DNA from: Halodurantibacterium flavum | Lineage (GTDB): Bacteria; Pseudomonadota; Alphaproteobacteria; Rhodobacterales; Rhodobacteraceae | Assembly (NCBI RefSeq): GCF_042681825.1 | Contig: NZ_JBHUGH010000006.1 | Coordinates: 186,001-250,000 of the forward strand | Length of the DNA: 64,000 bases | Reading direction: 5' to 3' | Shown: positions 34,448 through 43,700 of the stretch, in pieces | Numbering within the stretch: the first letter of the stretch is position 1 | Layout: every line of letters begins with the position of its first letter | Position numbers and translations under genes: made by a program | The notes under the pieces: generated by a model | What the model was told of the DNA's origin: nothing | The model's database searches: none | Seen by the model: the letters and a program-made list of their open reading frames with translations, nothing else

Positions 34448-35530
34448 ATGAGCATCCGCATCCCTCCACGTCAGGACCAGATCAAGGGCAGGGGCGCCCG
34501 CAGCAACGACGCCGGCCGGTATGAGCGTCATTCTGTCGAGGCCGTGGACGATGGCTGGACCCCCGACCAGGATCTGCCGCCCCTGCGCACCGAGGTGAGC
34601 GAAGAGCGTCCGCGGCGGATCATCACGCGCAACACTTCGCCCGATGTGGGGTTCGAGCTGTCGATCAACCCCTATCGCGGCTGTGAACATGGCTGCATCT
34701 ACTGTTTTGCGCGGCCCAGCCATGCCTATCTCGGCTTCTCGCCGGGGCTCGATTTCGAGACAAAGCTGATCGCTCGTCCCGCCGCCGCCGAGGTGCTGGC
34801 CAAGGAGCTTGCAGCGCCGTCCTACAGGGCCAGGGTCATTGCCATCGGTACGAATACCGACCCTTACCAGCCGCTGGAAAAGCAGCACCGGATAATGCGC
34901 CGCGTGCTGGAGGTGCTGCGCGATCACGACCATCCCGTGGCCATCGTGACCAAGGGCAGCCTGATCGAGCGCGACATCGACATCCTTGCCCCGATGGCGG
35001 CGAAGGGACTTGCGCGGGTTGGAATATCGGTGACGACGCTCGACCCGTCCGTCGCGCGTGTGATGGAGCCGCGCGTTCCTTCGCCCGCGCGGCGCCTGGA
35101 GACCATTCGCAGGCTGGCGGATGCGGGGATCGAGGTGCGCGCCATGGTCTCGCCCATTGTGCCCGCGCTCACCGATCATGAGCTTGAGGCGATCCTCGCT
35201 GCCGCTGCCGGGGCGGGGGCTGTGGTGGCAAGCTCGATCCCGCTGCGCCTGCCGCGAGAGGTGGCGGGCCTCTTTCGCGACTGGGTCGAACAGCATTTCC
35301 CGGATCGCGCGGCGCGCATCCTCAACCGGGTTCGGGAAATCCATGGAGGGCGGGATTATGATCCGGAATTCGGCAAGCGCATGACCGGGCAGGGGCACTG
35401 GGCCGCGCTGCTGCGCCAGAGGTTCGACATTGCGGCGGCGCGCCATGGCCTGAACCGGCGCCTGCCGCCGCTGCGCACCGATCTGTTCCGCGTGCCGCCC
35501 CGGCCGGGCGATCAGTTGTCGTTGTTCTGA
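34448..35530 (+). CDS. PA0069-family radical SAM protein
   Basis: A 360-residue radical SAM protein related to spore photoproduct lyase-like and Rv2578c/PA0069 proteins. The [4Fe-4S] ligands are in INPYRGCEHGCIYCFARP (CX3CX2C). IAIGTNTDPYQPLEKQ and VAIVTKGSLIERDID are typical of the group, and the C-terminal half has FRDWVEQHFPDRAARILNR. The start MSIRIPPRQDQ follows a GAGGG site; another ATG lies 6 codons earlier. Function is not established for the family. Its 3' end overlaps the convergent methyltransferase gene by 19 bases. Confidence 0.88.
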   Translation: MSIRIPPRQDQIKGRGARSNDAGRYERHSVEAVDDGWTPDQDLPPLRTEVSEERPRRIITRNTSPDVGFELSINPYRGCEHGCIYCFARPSHAYLGFSPGLDFETKLIARPAAAEVLAKELAAPSYRARVIAIGTNTDPYQPLEKQHRIMRRVLEVLRDHDHPVAIVTKGSLIERDIDILAPMAAKGLARVGISVTTLDPSVARVMEPRVPSPARRLETIRRLADAGIEVRAMVSPIVPALTDHELEAILAAAAGAGAVVASSIPLRLPREVAGLFRDWVEQHFPDRAARILNRVREIHGGRDYDPEFGKRMTGQGHWAALLRQRFDIAAARHGLNRRLPPLRTDLFRVPPRPGDQLSLF

Positions 35531-36048
35531 CCGTTGTCCTGGCTGTGGTTCTGACGGGGCGCAAGGGCAGCGTTTTCCACCCGGATGCGATGGGTCAAGA
35601 GCGCGATGTTCAGGACGCCAAAGACCAACCCCAACCAGTCGAGCCCCAGAAGCGCGGGAACCAGAGGAATTTCCAACGCAACGACGGTGTAGTTCGGGTG
35701 GCGCAGCCAGCGGAACGGCCCCCGGCGAACCAGGGGCGCGTCCGGTAGCGAGATGATGCGTGTCGTCCAGTACGGCCCAAGCGTACCGATCACCCAGAAC
35801 CGCGCGAGAAACAGCACCGCGAACGCTGCGGCAAGCCACGGATTGAGGTGCGGCGAAGGCTCGGTCAGCAGGGCCATGGCGATCAGCCAGCTTCCGTGCA
35901 GCAGGATGAAAAGCGGGTAATGCGCGGCCCCATGTTCCACAGCCCCCCGCGCCATCAGCCGCGCCGTGTTGCGCCGCGCAAGCACAAGTTCCGCAAGGCG
36001 CTGCACCGCGATCAGCGCCAACAGCGCATAGGCCCAGCCAAAGGTCAT
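35512..36048 (-). CDS. Isoprenylcysteine carboxyl methyltransferase (ICMT) family protein, type III PKS partner
   Basis: A 178-residue polytopic membrane protein (about four to five membrane segments) of the ICMT/phospholipid methyltransferase fold. The SAM-binding signature is in GPFRWLRHPNYTVVALEIPLVP, with the second half LLTHRIRVENAAL. Its ATG overlaps the stop of the type III polyketide synthase gene by 4 bases. Proteins like this methylate the phenolic lipids made by the partner synthase in characterised alkylresorcinol operons (SrsA/SrsB type). The C-terminus is a charged Asn/Gln tail. Confidence 0.85.
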   Translation of the reverse strand: MTFGWAYALLALIAVQRLAELVLARRNTARLMARGAVEHGAAHYPLFILLHGSWLIAMALLTEPSPHLNPWLAAAFAVLFLARFWVIGTLGPYWTTRIISLPDAPLVRRGPFRWLRHPNYTVVALEIPLVPALLGLDWLGLVFGVLNIALLTHRIRVENAALAPRQNHSQDNGQNNDN

Positions 36049-37148
36049 TGAAGGTCCACCATCTGGAACGCCGCGGTGAACCCTGGACCGAGCGCCGTGA
36101 CCAGATGCGCGCCCCGCGCCCCGCGCTGCCGCAGATTGTCGAGCACGAAAAGCACCGTCGGCGCCGACATGTTGCCATAGTCGCTTAAAACCTCACGCTC
36201 AGCGTCCAGCCCCTGCGGTGGCAGGTCAAAAACGGTCTCCAGCGCGTCCAGCACCTTGGCCCCACCCGGATGGCAGCAAGGGCGCTCAATGTCGGCAGGC
36301 GTCAAGCCGGCGCGGGTCATGAACCCGTCGAGTGCGGCGCGGTAGTCGCCCGCGACGATCTGCGGAATGTCCCGGTGAAAGATCACATCAAAGCCCTCGG
36401 GGTCGACCTTCCAGCCCATCACGTTCAGCGTCCCGGGCCAGAGATGCTCACCCCCCGCGCCAAGCCGTCCGATCGATCCGCCGCCGCTCTCCCCGGCACC
36501 TGTCCCACGCAGGACGGCAGCGGCAGCCCCGTCGCCGAAAAGTGCCGTGGCGACAAGGTTGCTCTTGGTCAGGCTGTCATGGCGGAAGGCAAGCGTGCAA
36601 AGCTCGACCACCAGCAAAAGGCAGACCGCCCCCGGCCGCCCCGCTAACATCTGTGCCGCCCGCGAAAGGCCAAGCGCGCCGCCCGCGCACCCATAGCCGA
36701 ATATCGGAAGCCGGGCGACATCGGGGCGGAACGCCAGCCGGTTCATCAGCCGCGCCTCGATCGACGGGGTTGAGATCCCGGTGGAGCTGACGAAGATCAG
36801 GACGTCGACATCCTTTGGCGCAAGGCCCGCGTCGCGCAGCCCGGCGAGCGCCGCCTCTTCGGCCAGATCGGTGGCATGGCGTTCGTAAAGGCGGGTCTTT
36901 TCTGGCATGTCCGCCGGCCCTTCGAACCACGCAAGCGGCATGGCCGACCAGCGCCGCTCGATCCGGGCATTGGTATAGACAGGCTCCAGCGTCTCGAAAA
37001 GGCCGGTGCGGCTGCCGAAGATGCGCCGCGCATGATCAATGACATCGGCCTGGTCCAGTTGGTGCGGGGGCACGGCGGTGGCAAGCCCGACGAGGGCCGC
37101 CCCCGAGGCTGCGGTCTTCCCCTGTGTCACTTCTGCGGTCTGGAGCAT
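36045..37148 (-). CDS. Type III polyketide synthase (alkylresorcinol/alkylpyrone synthase type)
   Basis: A 367-residue chalcone-synthase-like homodimeric enzyme that extends acyl-CoA starters with malonyl-CoA and cyclises the product. The catalytic triad is present: Cys154 in GYGCAGGA, His293 in CCHPGGAKVL and Asn326 in DYGNMSAP. FVSSTGISTPSIEARLMN and the FHRDIP stretch are characteristic of the bacterial alkylresorcinol/alkylpyrone group. It is translationally coupled to an ICMT-like methyltransferase. GGGGG precedes the ATG. Product chain length and ring type cannot be read from sequence. Confidence 0.92.
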   Translation of the reverse strand: MLQTAEVTQGKTAASGAALVGLATAVPPHQLDQADVIDHARRIFGSRTGLFETLEPVYTNARIERRWSAMPLAWFEGPADMPEKTRLYERHATDLAEEAALAGLRDAGLAPKDVDVLIFVSSTGISTPSIEARLMNRLAFRPDVARLPIFGYGCAGGALGLSRAAQMLAGRPGAVCLLLVVELCTLAFRHDSLTKSNLVATALFGDGAAAAVLRGTGAGESGGGSIGRLGAGGEHLWPGTLNVMGWKVDPEGFDVIFHRDIPQIVAGDYRAALDGFMTRAGLTPADIERPCCHPGGAKVLDALETVFDLPPQGLDAEREVLSDYGNMSAPTVLFVLDNLRQRGARGAHLVTALGPGFTAAFQMVDLQ

Positions 37149-37247
37149 CTGTCCCCCTTTGTGCTCGGCCTAAGCTAGCGCGGCGCAGCGACAAGACGAG
37201 GGGCCAAGATGAGGGTGCAGCGATGGCGGAAGGCTTTGCCTGCCCAC

Positions 37248-37275
37248 AAAAAAACCTGCCGCGGGCGGCAGGTTT
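37248..37275 (-). terminator. Rho-independent terminator of the bactofilin gene
   Basis: On the minus strand AACCTGCCG CCCG CGGCAGGTT gives a 9-bp stem followed by a run of seven T. It lies 28 bases past the bactofilin stop and upstream of the polyketide synthase start. Confidence 0.88.
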
Positions 37276-37302
37276 CGTGATGACGGCCAAGAAGGTGCGC
37301 GT

Positions 37303-37848
37303 TCAGCGATCGCCGGCCTTGGCGGCCACGGCCTCGGAAACAGCCTGCGACTGCTGCGGCGCGGGCTTCGGGGCCGCTGCCTGCTGCGGACGCGGCTGCG
37401 CGCCGGTGCTGAGCGGGTCTTCCTGACGCTGGACCGAGCCTTCGAAATGGGCACCGGATTCGATCGCGATGGTCTTGTGGATGATATCGCCCTCGACCCG
37501 CGCGCTGGAGGTCAGACGCACCTTGAGCCCGCGGACGCGGCCCACGACGCGGCCATTGACCACCACGTCATCGGCGACGATTTCGCCGCGGATCGTGGCC
37601 TGCTCGCCAACCGTCAGCAGATGGGCGCGGATATCGCCCTCGACCGTGCCTTCGACCTGAATGTCGCCGGTGGTCTTGAGATTGCCGACGATGGTCAGGT
37701 CGGACGAAAGGACCGATGCGGCCGGTTTCGCCTTGGGGGCGGGGGAAGAATAGTCGTTCATCGGCCTCTGCTGTGGTTCGGGTGTGACGGGGGCCTCGGC
37801 CTCGGCCTTCTTTGGCCCCGGTTCCTGGATTCTGCTTTTAGAAAACAT
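37303..37848 (-). CDS. Bactofilin (polymer-forming cytoskeletal protein)
   Basis: A 181-residue bactofilin: a Pro/Ala/Glu-rich N-terminal tail (1-43), a central right-handed beta-helix core (about 44-140, with TIVGNLKTTGDIQVEGTVEG and DIRAHLLTVGEQATIRGEIV repeats) and a disordered Gln/Pro/Ala tail. Bactofilins form non-nucleotide filaments that recruit cell-wall enzymes. Its start overlaps the end of the M23 peptidase gene by 11 bases, the classic bactofilin/peptidase pair. A strong terminator follows. Confidence 0.92.
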   Translation of the reverse strand: MFSKSRIQEPGPKKAEAEAPVTPEPQQRPMNDYSSPAPKAKPAASVLSSDLTIVGNLKTTGDIQVEGTVEGDIRAHLLTVGEQATIRGEIVADDVVVNGRVVGRVRGLKVRLTSSARVEGDIIHKTIAIESGAHFEGSVQRQEDPLSTGAQPRPQQAAAPKPAPQQSQAVSEAVAAKAGDR

Positions 37849-39229
37849 TGCGCGCCGCCCTGATGTAATTCATGGGATCTACCACGCTGCCGCCCACATG
37901 CACCTCATAGTGGAGATGCGTGCCGGTAGAGCGTCCAGTGCTGCCCATATCACCAATATGCTCGCCGCGCGAGACCCTTTGACCAACTGTCACGTGAACG
38001 CGACGCATATGCGCATAAAGCGTCTCGATCCCGAAGGCGTGGCGGATGCGCACCATGTTGCCGTAACCGCCTGAATTCCAACCGGCCTCGATCACCACGC
38101 CGTCCGCGGTCGACAGGATGTTCGTGCCCGACGGCCCGGCATAGTCGATGCCCGCATGCATCCGGCGCGAGCCGTTCTTGGGGTCGCGGCGCATCCCGAA
38201 TCCGGAGGTAAAGCGGACAGAGCTGCTGACCGGATTCGCGAACGGCGCCTTTTGCGCGGCCATGCGATAGAGGTTCATTTCCTCAAGCCCGGTGAGGATG
38301 CTGTTCGCCCGTTCCTCATCCGTATCCGTGTCGAAATCCGCGGTGCCGCGCGTCGAGACAGAAAGCGGCGTCAGCGCCTCGGGGCCGGTATAGCCGCTGC
38401 GGACCTGCTGCAGCAGCGAATCCGTCGACAGGCCGGCGGCGCGGAACATGCGGTCCAGCGGCTCCATCGAGACGGTCACGGCCTCTTCCAGGCGCGAAAA
38501 GATCATGTCGTTGCGCTCTTCCAACAGGCGCTTTTCGAGGGCGATCATCTCGGTCTCGTTGCGGGCCTGAACGGCGAATTGCGCGATGGCGTCGCGTTCG
38601 CCTGCTGTGTCGCCAAGCGCGGCCGCGAGGAAGTCGAGCGTTTCCTCCATGTCGCGGATGCGCGAGGCGTCGGTCCGGGCCGATCCGGTTTCCTCGGCAA
38701 GGGCGACGGTCAGGGTCTGCGCCTCTTCGCGCGCCTCGTCCCGTTCGCGGATGGTGCGCTGAAGCGTGCGCTGCACGACCTCAAGCCCGGTCTCCAGTTC
38801 GCGCGCACGGTCTTCAGAGGCAAGCAGCGCCGACTGCATGTCGGAAATCTGGCCCATCGCGATCGCGAAACGTTCCTGCGCCTGCACGGCCTCGGCGGCC
38901 CGGCGGTCGCGTTCGCCAGAAAGCGAATTGAGCCGGGTCTCATAGACGGCCTGTTCACGCTTGGCCTGATCGCGGTAGTTGCCGGAACCGATGCTGTCCA
39001 TCATCAGCACGGCCGAGGCGACGATGGCCCAGCCCACGACGGCCGTGCTGCCTGCAAGAACCCCGATCTGGGTCAAGGGCCGCAGCCGGATGAACCGCGT
39101 CTCTGTATCCGAACGAAGGAAGAGCCGCCGTTCGGGGAACCAACGCTCAAGCGATGCGTTCAGACGGTTAGCAATACGAGTTTTCAATGGATCTGTCCCG
39201 TTTGTCCCACCCCTGCCGGCTGCGCCCAT
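37838..39229 (-). CDS. M23 family zinc metallopeptidase with coiled coil
   Basis: Membrane-anchored peptidoglycan endopeptidase partner of bactofilin. The protein has a cytoplasmic head, one membrane segment (about residues 55-78), a long coiled coil (80-270) and a C-terminal LytM domain with HAGID and the HLHYEV zinc and catalytic motifs. The given ATG yields 463 residues; a TTG 14 codons later (position 39187, giving MKTRIANRLNASLERW) matches where many relatives begin, so the start is uncertain. It overlaps the bactofilin gene by 11 bases. Confidence 0.9.
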   Translation of the reverse strand: MGAAGRGGTNGTDPLKTRIANRLNASLERWFPERRLFLRSDTETRFIRLRPLTQIGVLAGSTAVVGWAIVASAVLMMDSIGSGNYRDQAKREQAVYETRLNSLSGERDRRAAEAVQAQERFAIAMGQISDMQSALLASEDRARELETGLEVVQRTLQRTIRERDEAREEAQTLTVALAEETGSARTDASRIRDMEETLDFLAAALGDTAGERDAIAQFAVQARNETEMIALEKRLLEERNDMIFSRLEEAVTVSMEPLDRMFRAAGLSTDSLLQQVRSGYTGPEALTPLSVSTRGTADFDTDTDEERANSILTGLEEMNLYRMAAQKAPFANPVSSSVRFTSGFGMRRDPKNGSRRMHAGIDYAGPSGTNILSTADGVVIEAGWNSGGYGNMVRIRHAFGIETLYAHMRRVHVTVGQRVSRGEHIGDMGSTGRSTGTHLHYEVHVGGSVVDPMNYIRAARNVF

Positions 39230-39331
39230 TTCATTTCCGGGTCATCAGCCTTGGAATTGGAGTACAAACGGCGCGGCTTTCGCGCAACAGCCGCGAAAAA
39301 TGATCGGCGGATCAGCGCGGAGACTCTGTAT

Positions 39332-39355
39332 CGGTCGGCAGAAATCCGCCGACCG
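39332..39355 (-). terminator. Hairpin downstream of the DUF455 gene
   Basis: CGGTCGGC and GCCGACCG form a perfect 8-bp stem with an 8-base loop, 7 bases past the DUF455 stop on the minus strand. The minus strand has no T-run after it, whereas the plus strand continues TTTCTT, so its terminator role is uncertain. Confidence 0.45.
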
Positions 39356-39362
39356 TTTCTTG

Positions 39363-40175
39363 TCAACCGATTTCCTCGGCCAGCGGCCAGTAAAAATCCG
39401 GCGGAAGGCCCGCCTCGGCGCGTTTCTCTTCGTTGAAGGGGGGTTTGAGCGCGCCATGGAAGTAATGCCGGACGAGGCCGTGAAAAACCTCCTTCGGGTC
39501 GCTGTTCTCGCGGCCGCAGAGAAAGTGGAACCATTTGGAGCCATAGGCGACATGCCCCACCTCTTCGGCATAGATCGTTTCCAGCGCCGCGATGGCGCCG
39601 GTTTCGCCCGCCTTGCGAAAGACGTCGATCATGCCGGGGGTGACGTCGAGGCCGCGCGCCTCCAGCACCATCGGCACGACCGCCAGCCGGCCCATCAGGT
39701 CGCTGGCGGTGTCCTCGGCGGCGCGCCACATCCCCGCATGGGCCGCAAGGGCGCCGTAATGGCTCCCCATGGCTTCAAGACAGTCGCACATGAGGTTGAA
39801 ATGCTTGGATTCCTCATCGGCGGCCTTGACCCAGTCATCATAGAAGCCCATCGGCATCGGGACATGCCCGAACCGCGCGATGATATCCCAGTGAAGATCG
39901 ACGGCGTTCAGCTCGATATGCGCGACCGCGTGCAGCAGCGCGATCCGGCCCTCGGCCGTCCCCGGCCGTCTGCGCGGCACATCGCGGGGCGGCAGCAGTT
40001 CGGGGCGCGCGGGGCGGGACGGGCGCAGCGGCGGATCGGCCGTGCCTACGGTCAGGGGTGCACCCGCTTCACGCGCCGCGAACCATTCGGCCGCGTGCTG
40101 CCGGGACAGGGCCGCCTTGGCACGCCCGTCGGCGGTGGTCAGAACCTCGACCGCCCGTTCCGCGAGCGTCTTCAT
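39363..40175 (-). CDS. DUF455 family ferritin-like protein
   Basis: A 270-residue member of the DUF455 family, which has a ferritin-like four-helix fold. Putative metal ligands occur in LLHAVAHIELNAVDLHWDI, the ADEESKHFNLM helix and TIYAEEVGHVAYG (E/H patterns). Family members are sometimes linked to tRNA hydroxylase-like di-iron enzymes, but the substrate is unknown. Its ATG overlaps the bcp stop by 4 bases, so it is coupled to a peroxiredoxin. Confidence 0.85.
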   Translation of the reverse strand: MKTLAERAVEVLTTADGRAKAALSRQHAAEWFAAREAGAPLTVGTADPPLRPSRPARPELLPPRDVPRRRPGTAEGRIALLHAVAHIELNAVDLHWDIIARFGHVPMPMGFYDDWVKAADEESKHFNLMCDCLEAMGSHYGALAAHAGMWRAAEDTASDLMGRLAVVPMVLEARGLDVTPGMIDVFRKAGETGAIAALETIYAEEVGHVAYGSKWFHFLCGRENSDPKEVFHGLVRHYFHGALKPPFNEEKRAEAGLPPDFYWPLAEEIG

Positions 40176-40639
40176 AGGGCACGCACCGCTGTCAGGAGCT
40201 CTTCCACATGACCGGGGACTTTCACCTTGTTCCAGACCTGACGCACGGTGCCGTCGCCGCCGATCAGGAACGTCGTGCGCTCGATCCCCATATAGGTCTT
40301 ACCGTACATGCTCTTTTCCTTCCAGACGCCATAGCGTTCGCAGACGTCGCTGGCCTCATCCGACAGAAGCGCGATGCCCAGCCCGTGCTTGGCGACGAAT
40401 TTGTCGTGCTTGGCCACGCTGTCCTTGGACACGCCCAGAACGACGGCCCCCGCGGCCTCGAATTCTGCCGCGCGGGCGGTGAAATCAACCGCCTGGCTGG
40501 TGCAGCCCGAGGTGTCGTCCTTGGGATAGAAGTAGAGAACCACGGGCCTGGGCTGCAATGCGGAAAGCGTAACCTCTTTCCCCCCGTCGCGGGGAAGCGT
40601 GAAATCAGGCGCAACGGCCCCCGGCGCAATCGTGCTCAT
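40172..40639 (-). CDS. bcp: Peroxiredoxin Bcp/PrxQ (thioredoxin-dependent thiol peroxidase)
   Basis: Reduces peroxides with thioredoxin. 155 residues, thioredoxin fold, with the peroxidatic Cys46 in PKDDTSGCTSQAVDF. The resolving cysteine five residues later in E. coli Bcp is Val51 here. Another cysteine, C100 (SDVCERYG), is the only other one present. The ATG with AAAGGAAAT upstream is clear; the frame continues upstream without a start signal. Forms an operon with the DUF455 gene and is divergent from the AsmA-like gene. Confidence 0.93.
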   Translation of the reverse strand: MSTIAPGAVAPDFTLPRDGGKEVTLSALQPRPVVLYFYPKDDTSGCTSQAVDFTARAAEFEAAGAVVLGVSKDSVAKHDKFVAKHGLGIALLSDEASDVCERYGVWKEKSMYGKTYMGIERTTFLIGGDGTVRQVWNKVKVPGHVEELLTAVRAL

Positions 40640-40707
40640 GTAGATTTCCTTTGCTTGCGGTTTCGAAATCAGTCCTGTTTTAGCTTTTCCGAGGCAAAGA
40701 TAAAGCC

Positions 40708-43700
40708 GTGACAGGGGCAGGCGACAAAGCGACGGGGCAGTTGGACAAAGAGCCGGCACATCGGCAGGGGGCACCTGCACAGAACCGGCAGAAGGCCGGG
40801 CGCCGCTCCACGGGCCGACGCGCCAGGCGGCGCGGCAGTTTCAGCATCTGGCTTATTTCCACGACGCTGTTCCTTGCAATTCTCGTGGGCGTCGTGGTGT
40901 TTGCGGCCACCGAACGCGGGCTGCCGGCTCCGGGCTGGGTGCTGGAAAAGGTCGAGTCCCGGCTCGATGCCGGTCTGCCGGCGGGCATGGCAATCCGGCT
41001 TGGCGCGGCTGAGGTAGAGATCGAGCGCGGCTTTACCCCCCGTCTTCTGGTCCGCGATCTGGAGGTTTTCCTGGCCGAGACACCGACCGAGCCGCTCGCG
41101 CGGTTCTCGGTGATCGAGGCGCGGCTGTCGCGCGAGGATCTGCTGGCCGGGCAGTTCCGCCCGACCGTGCTGCGGATCAGCGGCGGCCATGCCCTGCTGC
41201 GCCGGGATGAAGAGGGCCGGTTCGACCTGTCGCTGGGTGGCGACGGCGCGTTCGAGACGCCCGGATCATTCGCCGAGGTTCTGCAGGCGGTCGATACGGT
41301 CTTTGACATGCCCGCACTGCGCGGGGTGCAGCGGATCGAGGCCGATCGGCTGACCCTGACACTTGCCGATGCGCGGGCAGGCGAAATCTGGCAGGTTTCC
41401 GATGGTAGGGTATCCCTGATGCAGGATGATGAGGCGGTCGCGCTCAGGCTGGGCGTCGGACTGATCGGAACCTGGGGCACGCCCGCAAGCGCCGAGATGA
41501 GCTTTGTCAGCCGTCGCGACAGCCCCGAGGCCGAGCTTTCGGTACGGATCGAGGATGTGGCCGCCGCCGATGTCGCGGCCCAGAGCGCGGCGCTGAGCTG
41601 GTTGTCGCTTGTCGAGGCACCGATTTCGGGTGAACTTGCGGCGCGGATCGACGAAGCGGGCGAGGTCGTGACCCTCAAGGGCGGGCTGCGCCTGGGGGCG
41701 GGCGCGCTTCGTCCGCTGGACGGAATGCGGCCGATCGCCTTTGACGTGGCACAGCTTTCGCTCGACTATGATCCGCAGGCGCGGCGCATTGTCTTCAACG
41801 ACGTGGTGATCGACAGCCCCACCTTGCGCATGGCTGCAGGCGGGCACGCCTATCTTGAGGAGATGGAACACGGTCTTCCGGGGGTGCTGCTGGGGCAGTT
41901 CCGTTTCTCCGATGTTCAGATAGACCCGGAGGAGATATTTGAGGAACCAGTCCGGTTCAGCGAGGGCGCAGTGGATGTGCGGCTGCGGCTCGATCCCTTC
42001 ACGGCAACAATCGGGCAGGTGACGCTGATCGAGGACGGCCGGCGCCTGATGGCCGAGGGGGAGATCGGGGCAGAGGCCGATGGCTGGCGCGTGGCGCTCG
42101 ATCTGGCGCTGAACGAGATCACCCATGACCGGCTGCTTGCGCTCTGGCCGCCGGGGATCGTGCATGGGATGCGCAACTGGCTGGTCGAGAATGTGCAGAC
42201 CGGCCTGATCTACAACGTTACCGCGGCACTGCGGCTTGCGCCGGGGCAGGAAACCCGCCTTGCCGTAGGGTATGAGTTCAGTGACGCCGAGGTGCGGTTT
42301 CTGCGCACGATGCCCCCGATCCTTGACGGGCGCGGCTATGCGACGATCGAGAACACGTCTTACGTCATGGTTCTGGACGAGGGCGAGGTCGCGGCCCCGC
42401 AGGGGGGGCGGATCGCGGTACAGGATTCGGTCTTCCGCGTGGCCGACGTGACCGAGCGCCCGGCCACAGCCGATCTGGACCTGCGCACCGAAAGCAGCAT
42501 CACCGCGGCGCTGTCGTTTCTGGATGAGCCTCCGTTCCAGTTCCTGACGCGCGCCAACCGCCCGGTCGATCTGGTCGAGGGGCGGGCGACGCTGGAAGCC
42601 AGGATGCGGATACCCCTGCGGCGTGGGGTGCAGCCGGTCGATGTGGATTATCACGTCACCGGCACGCTGCATGACGTCACCTCGGACCGGATCGTGCCGG
42701 GCCGCCAGCTGGTGTCGGAAAGCCTGCGGCTGGAGGCGACGCCCTCACGGCTTCAGATCGGCGGGCCGGGCCGCCTGGAGGGCGTGCCGTTCGATGTGGT
42801 TTTCTCGCAGCCGCTTGGTCCCGGGACGCAGACGATGCCCGCTCGGGTCAGCGGCTGGGCCGAGCTTTCGCCCCGTGCCGTCGCGGCCTTTGTCCCGGCG
42901 CTGCCGCAAGAGATGATAAGCGGCCGTGGCCGCGCGTCGCTGGAGGTGGAGTTGCCGCGCGGCGGGCGCCCCCGGCTTTCGCTGCGCTCTGACCTTGCGG
43001 GGGTCGGGCTGCGTCTCGACCCGGTGGGCTGGCGTCTGGGCGAGGCTGCGACGGGGACGCTTGATCTCGACGTGACGCTGGCCGAGGTTCCGCAGGTGGA
43101 CCGGTTGCGGATCAACGCGCCGGGCCTTTCCGCCGAGGGGCGGATCGACCTGCGCGCGGGTGGCGGCCTCGATGCGCTGCGGTTGTCGCGGGTGCGGCTG
43201 GGCGGCTGGCTCGATGCGCCGGTCGTGCTGCGCGGGCAGGGAACGGGCAATGCGCTGACGGTCGAGGTCGCGGGCGGGACGCTCGACCTGCGGGGGGACG
43301 GCCTGCCGGGTTTCGACGCGGGCAGCGGCAGTGGCGGCAGCAGTGGTGGTGGCGGGATGCAGGCAGGGCCGCTTCAGGCGCGGCTCGACCGGGTGATCGT
43401 CACCGATCAGATCAGCCTGACCGGCGTCACGGGCCGGTTCAACCCCCAGACCGGCATGGCGGGCCGGTTCGAGGGGATGCTGAACGGCGCGGTTCCGGTC
43501 TCGGGTCAGATCGCGCCCGCGATGGCGCCGGACGGGCGCCTGCTGGGGCGGAACCTGATACAGGTCAGCGCCAATGATGCGGGCGCGGTGGTCGAGGCCG
43601 CCGGCCTTTTCCGGGGCGCGCGGGGCGGGGCGCTGGACCTGCGGCTATTGCCGCTGGGCGGTGGCCATTTCGATGGCTGGCTGCGGGCAGGGCAGGTCAA

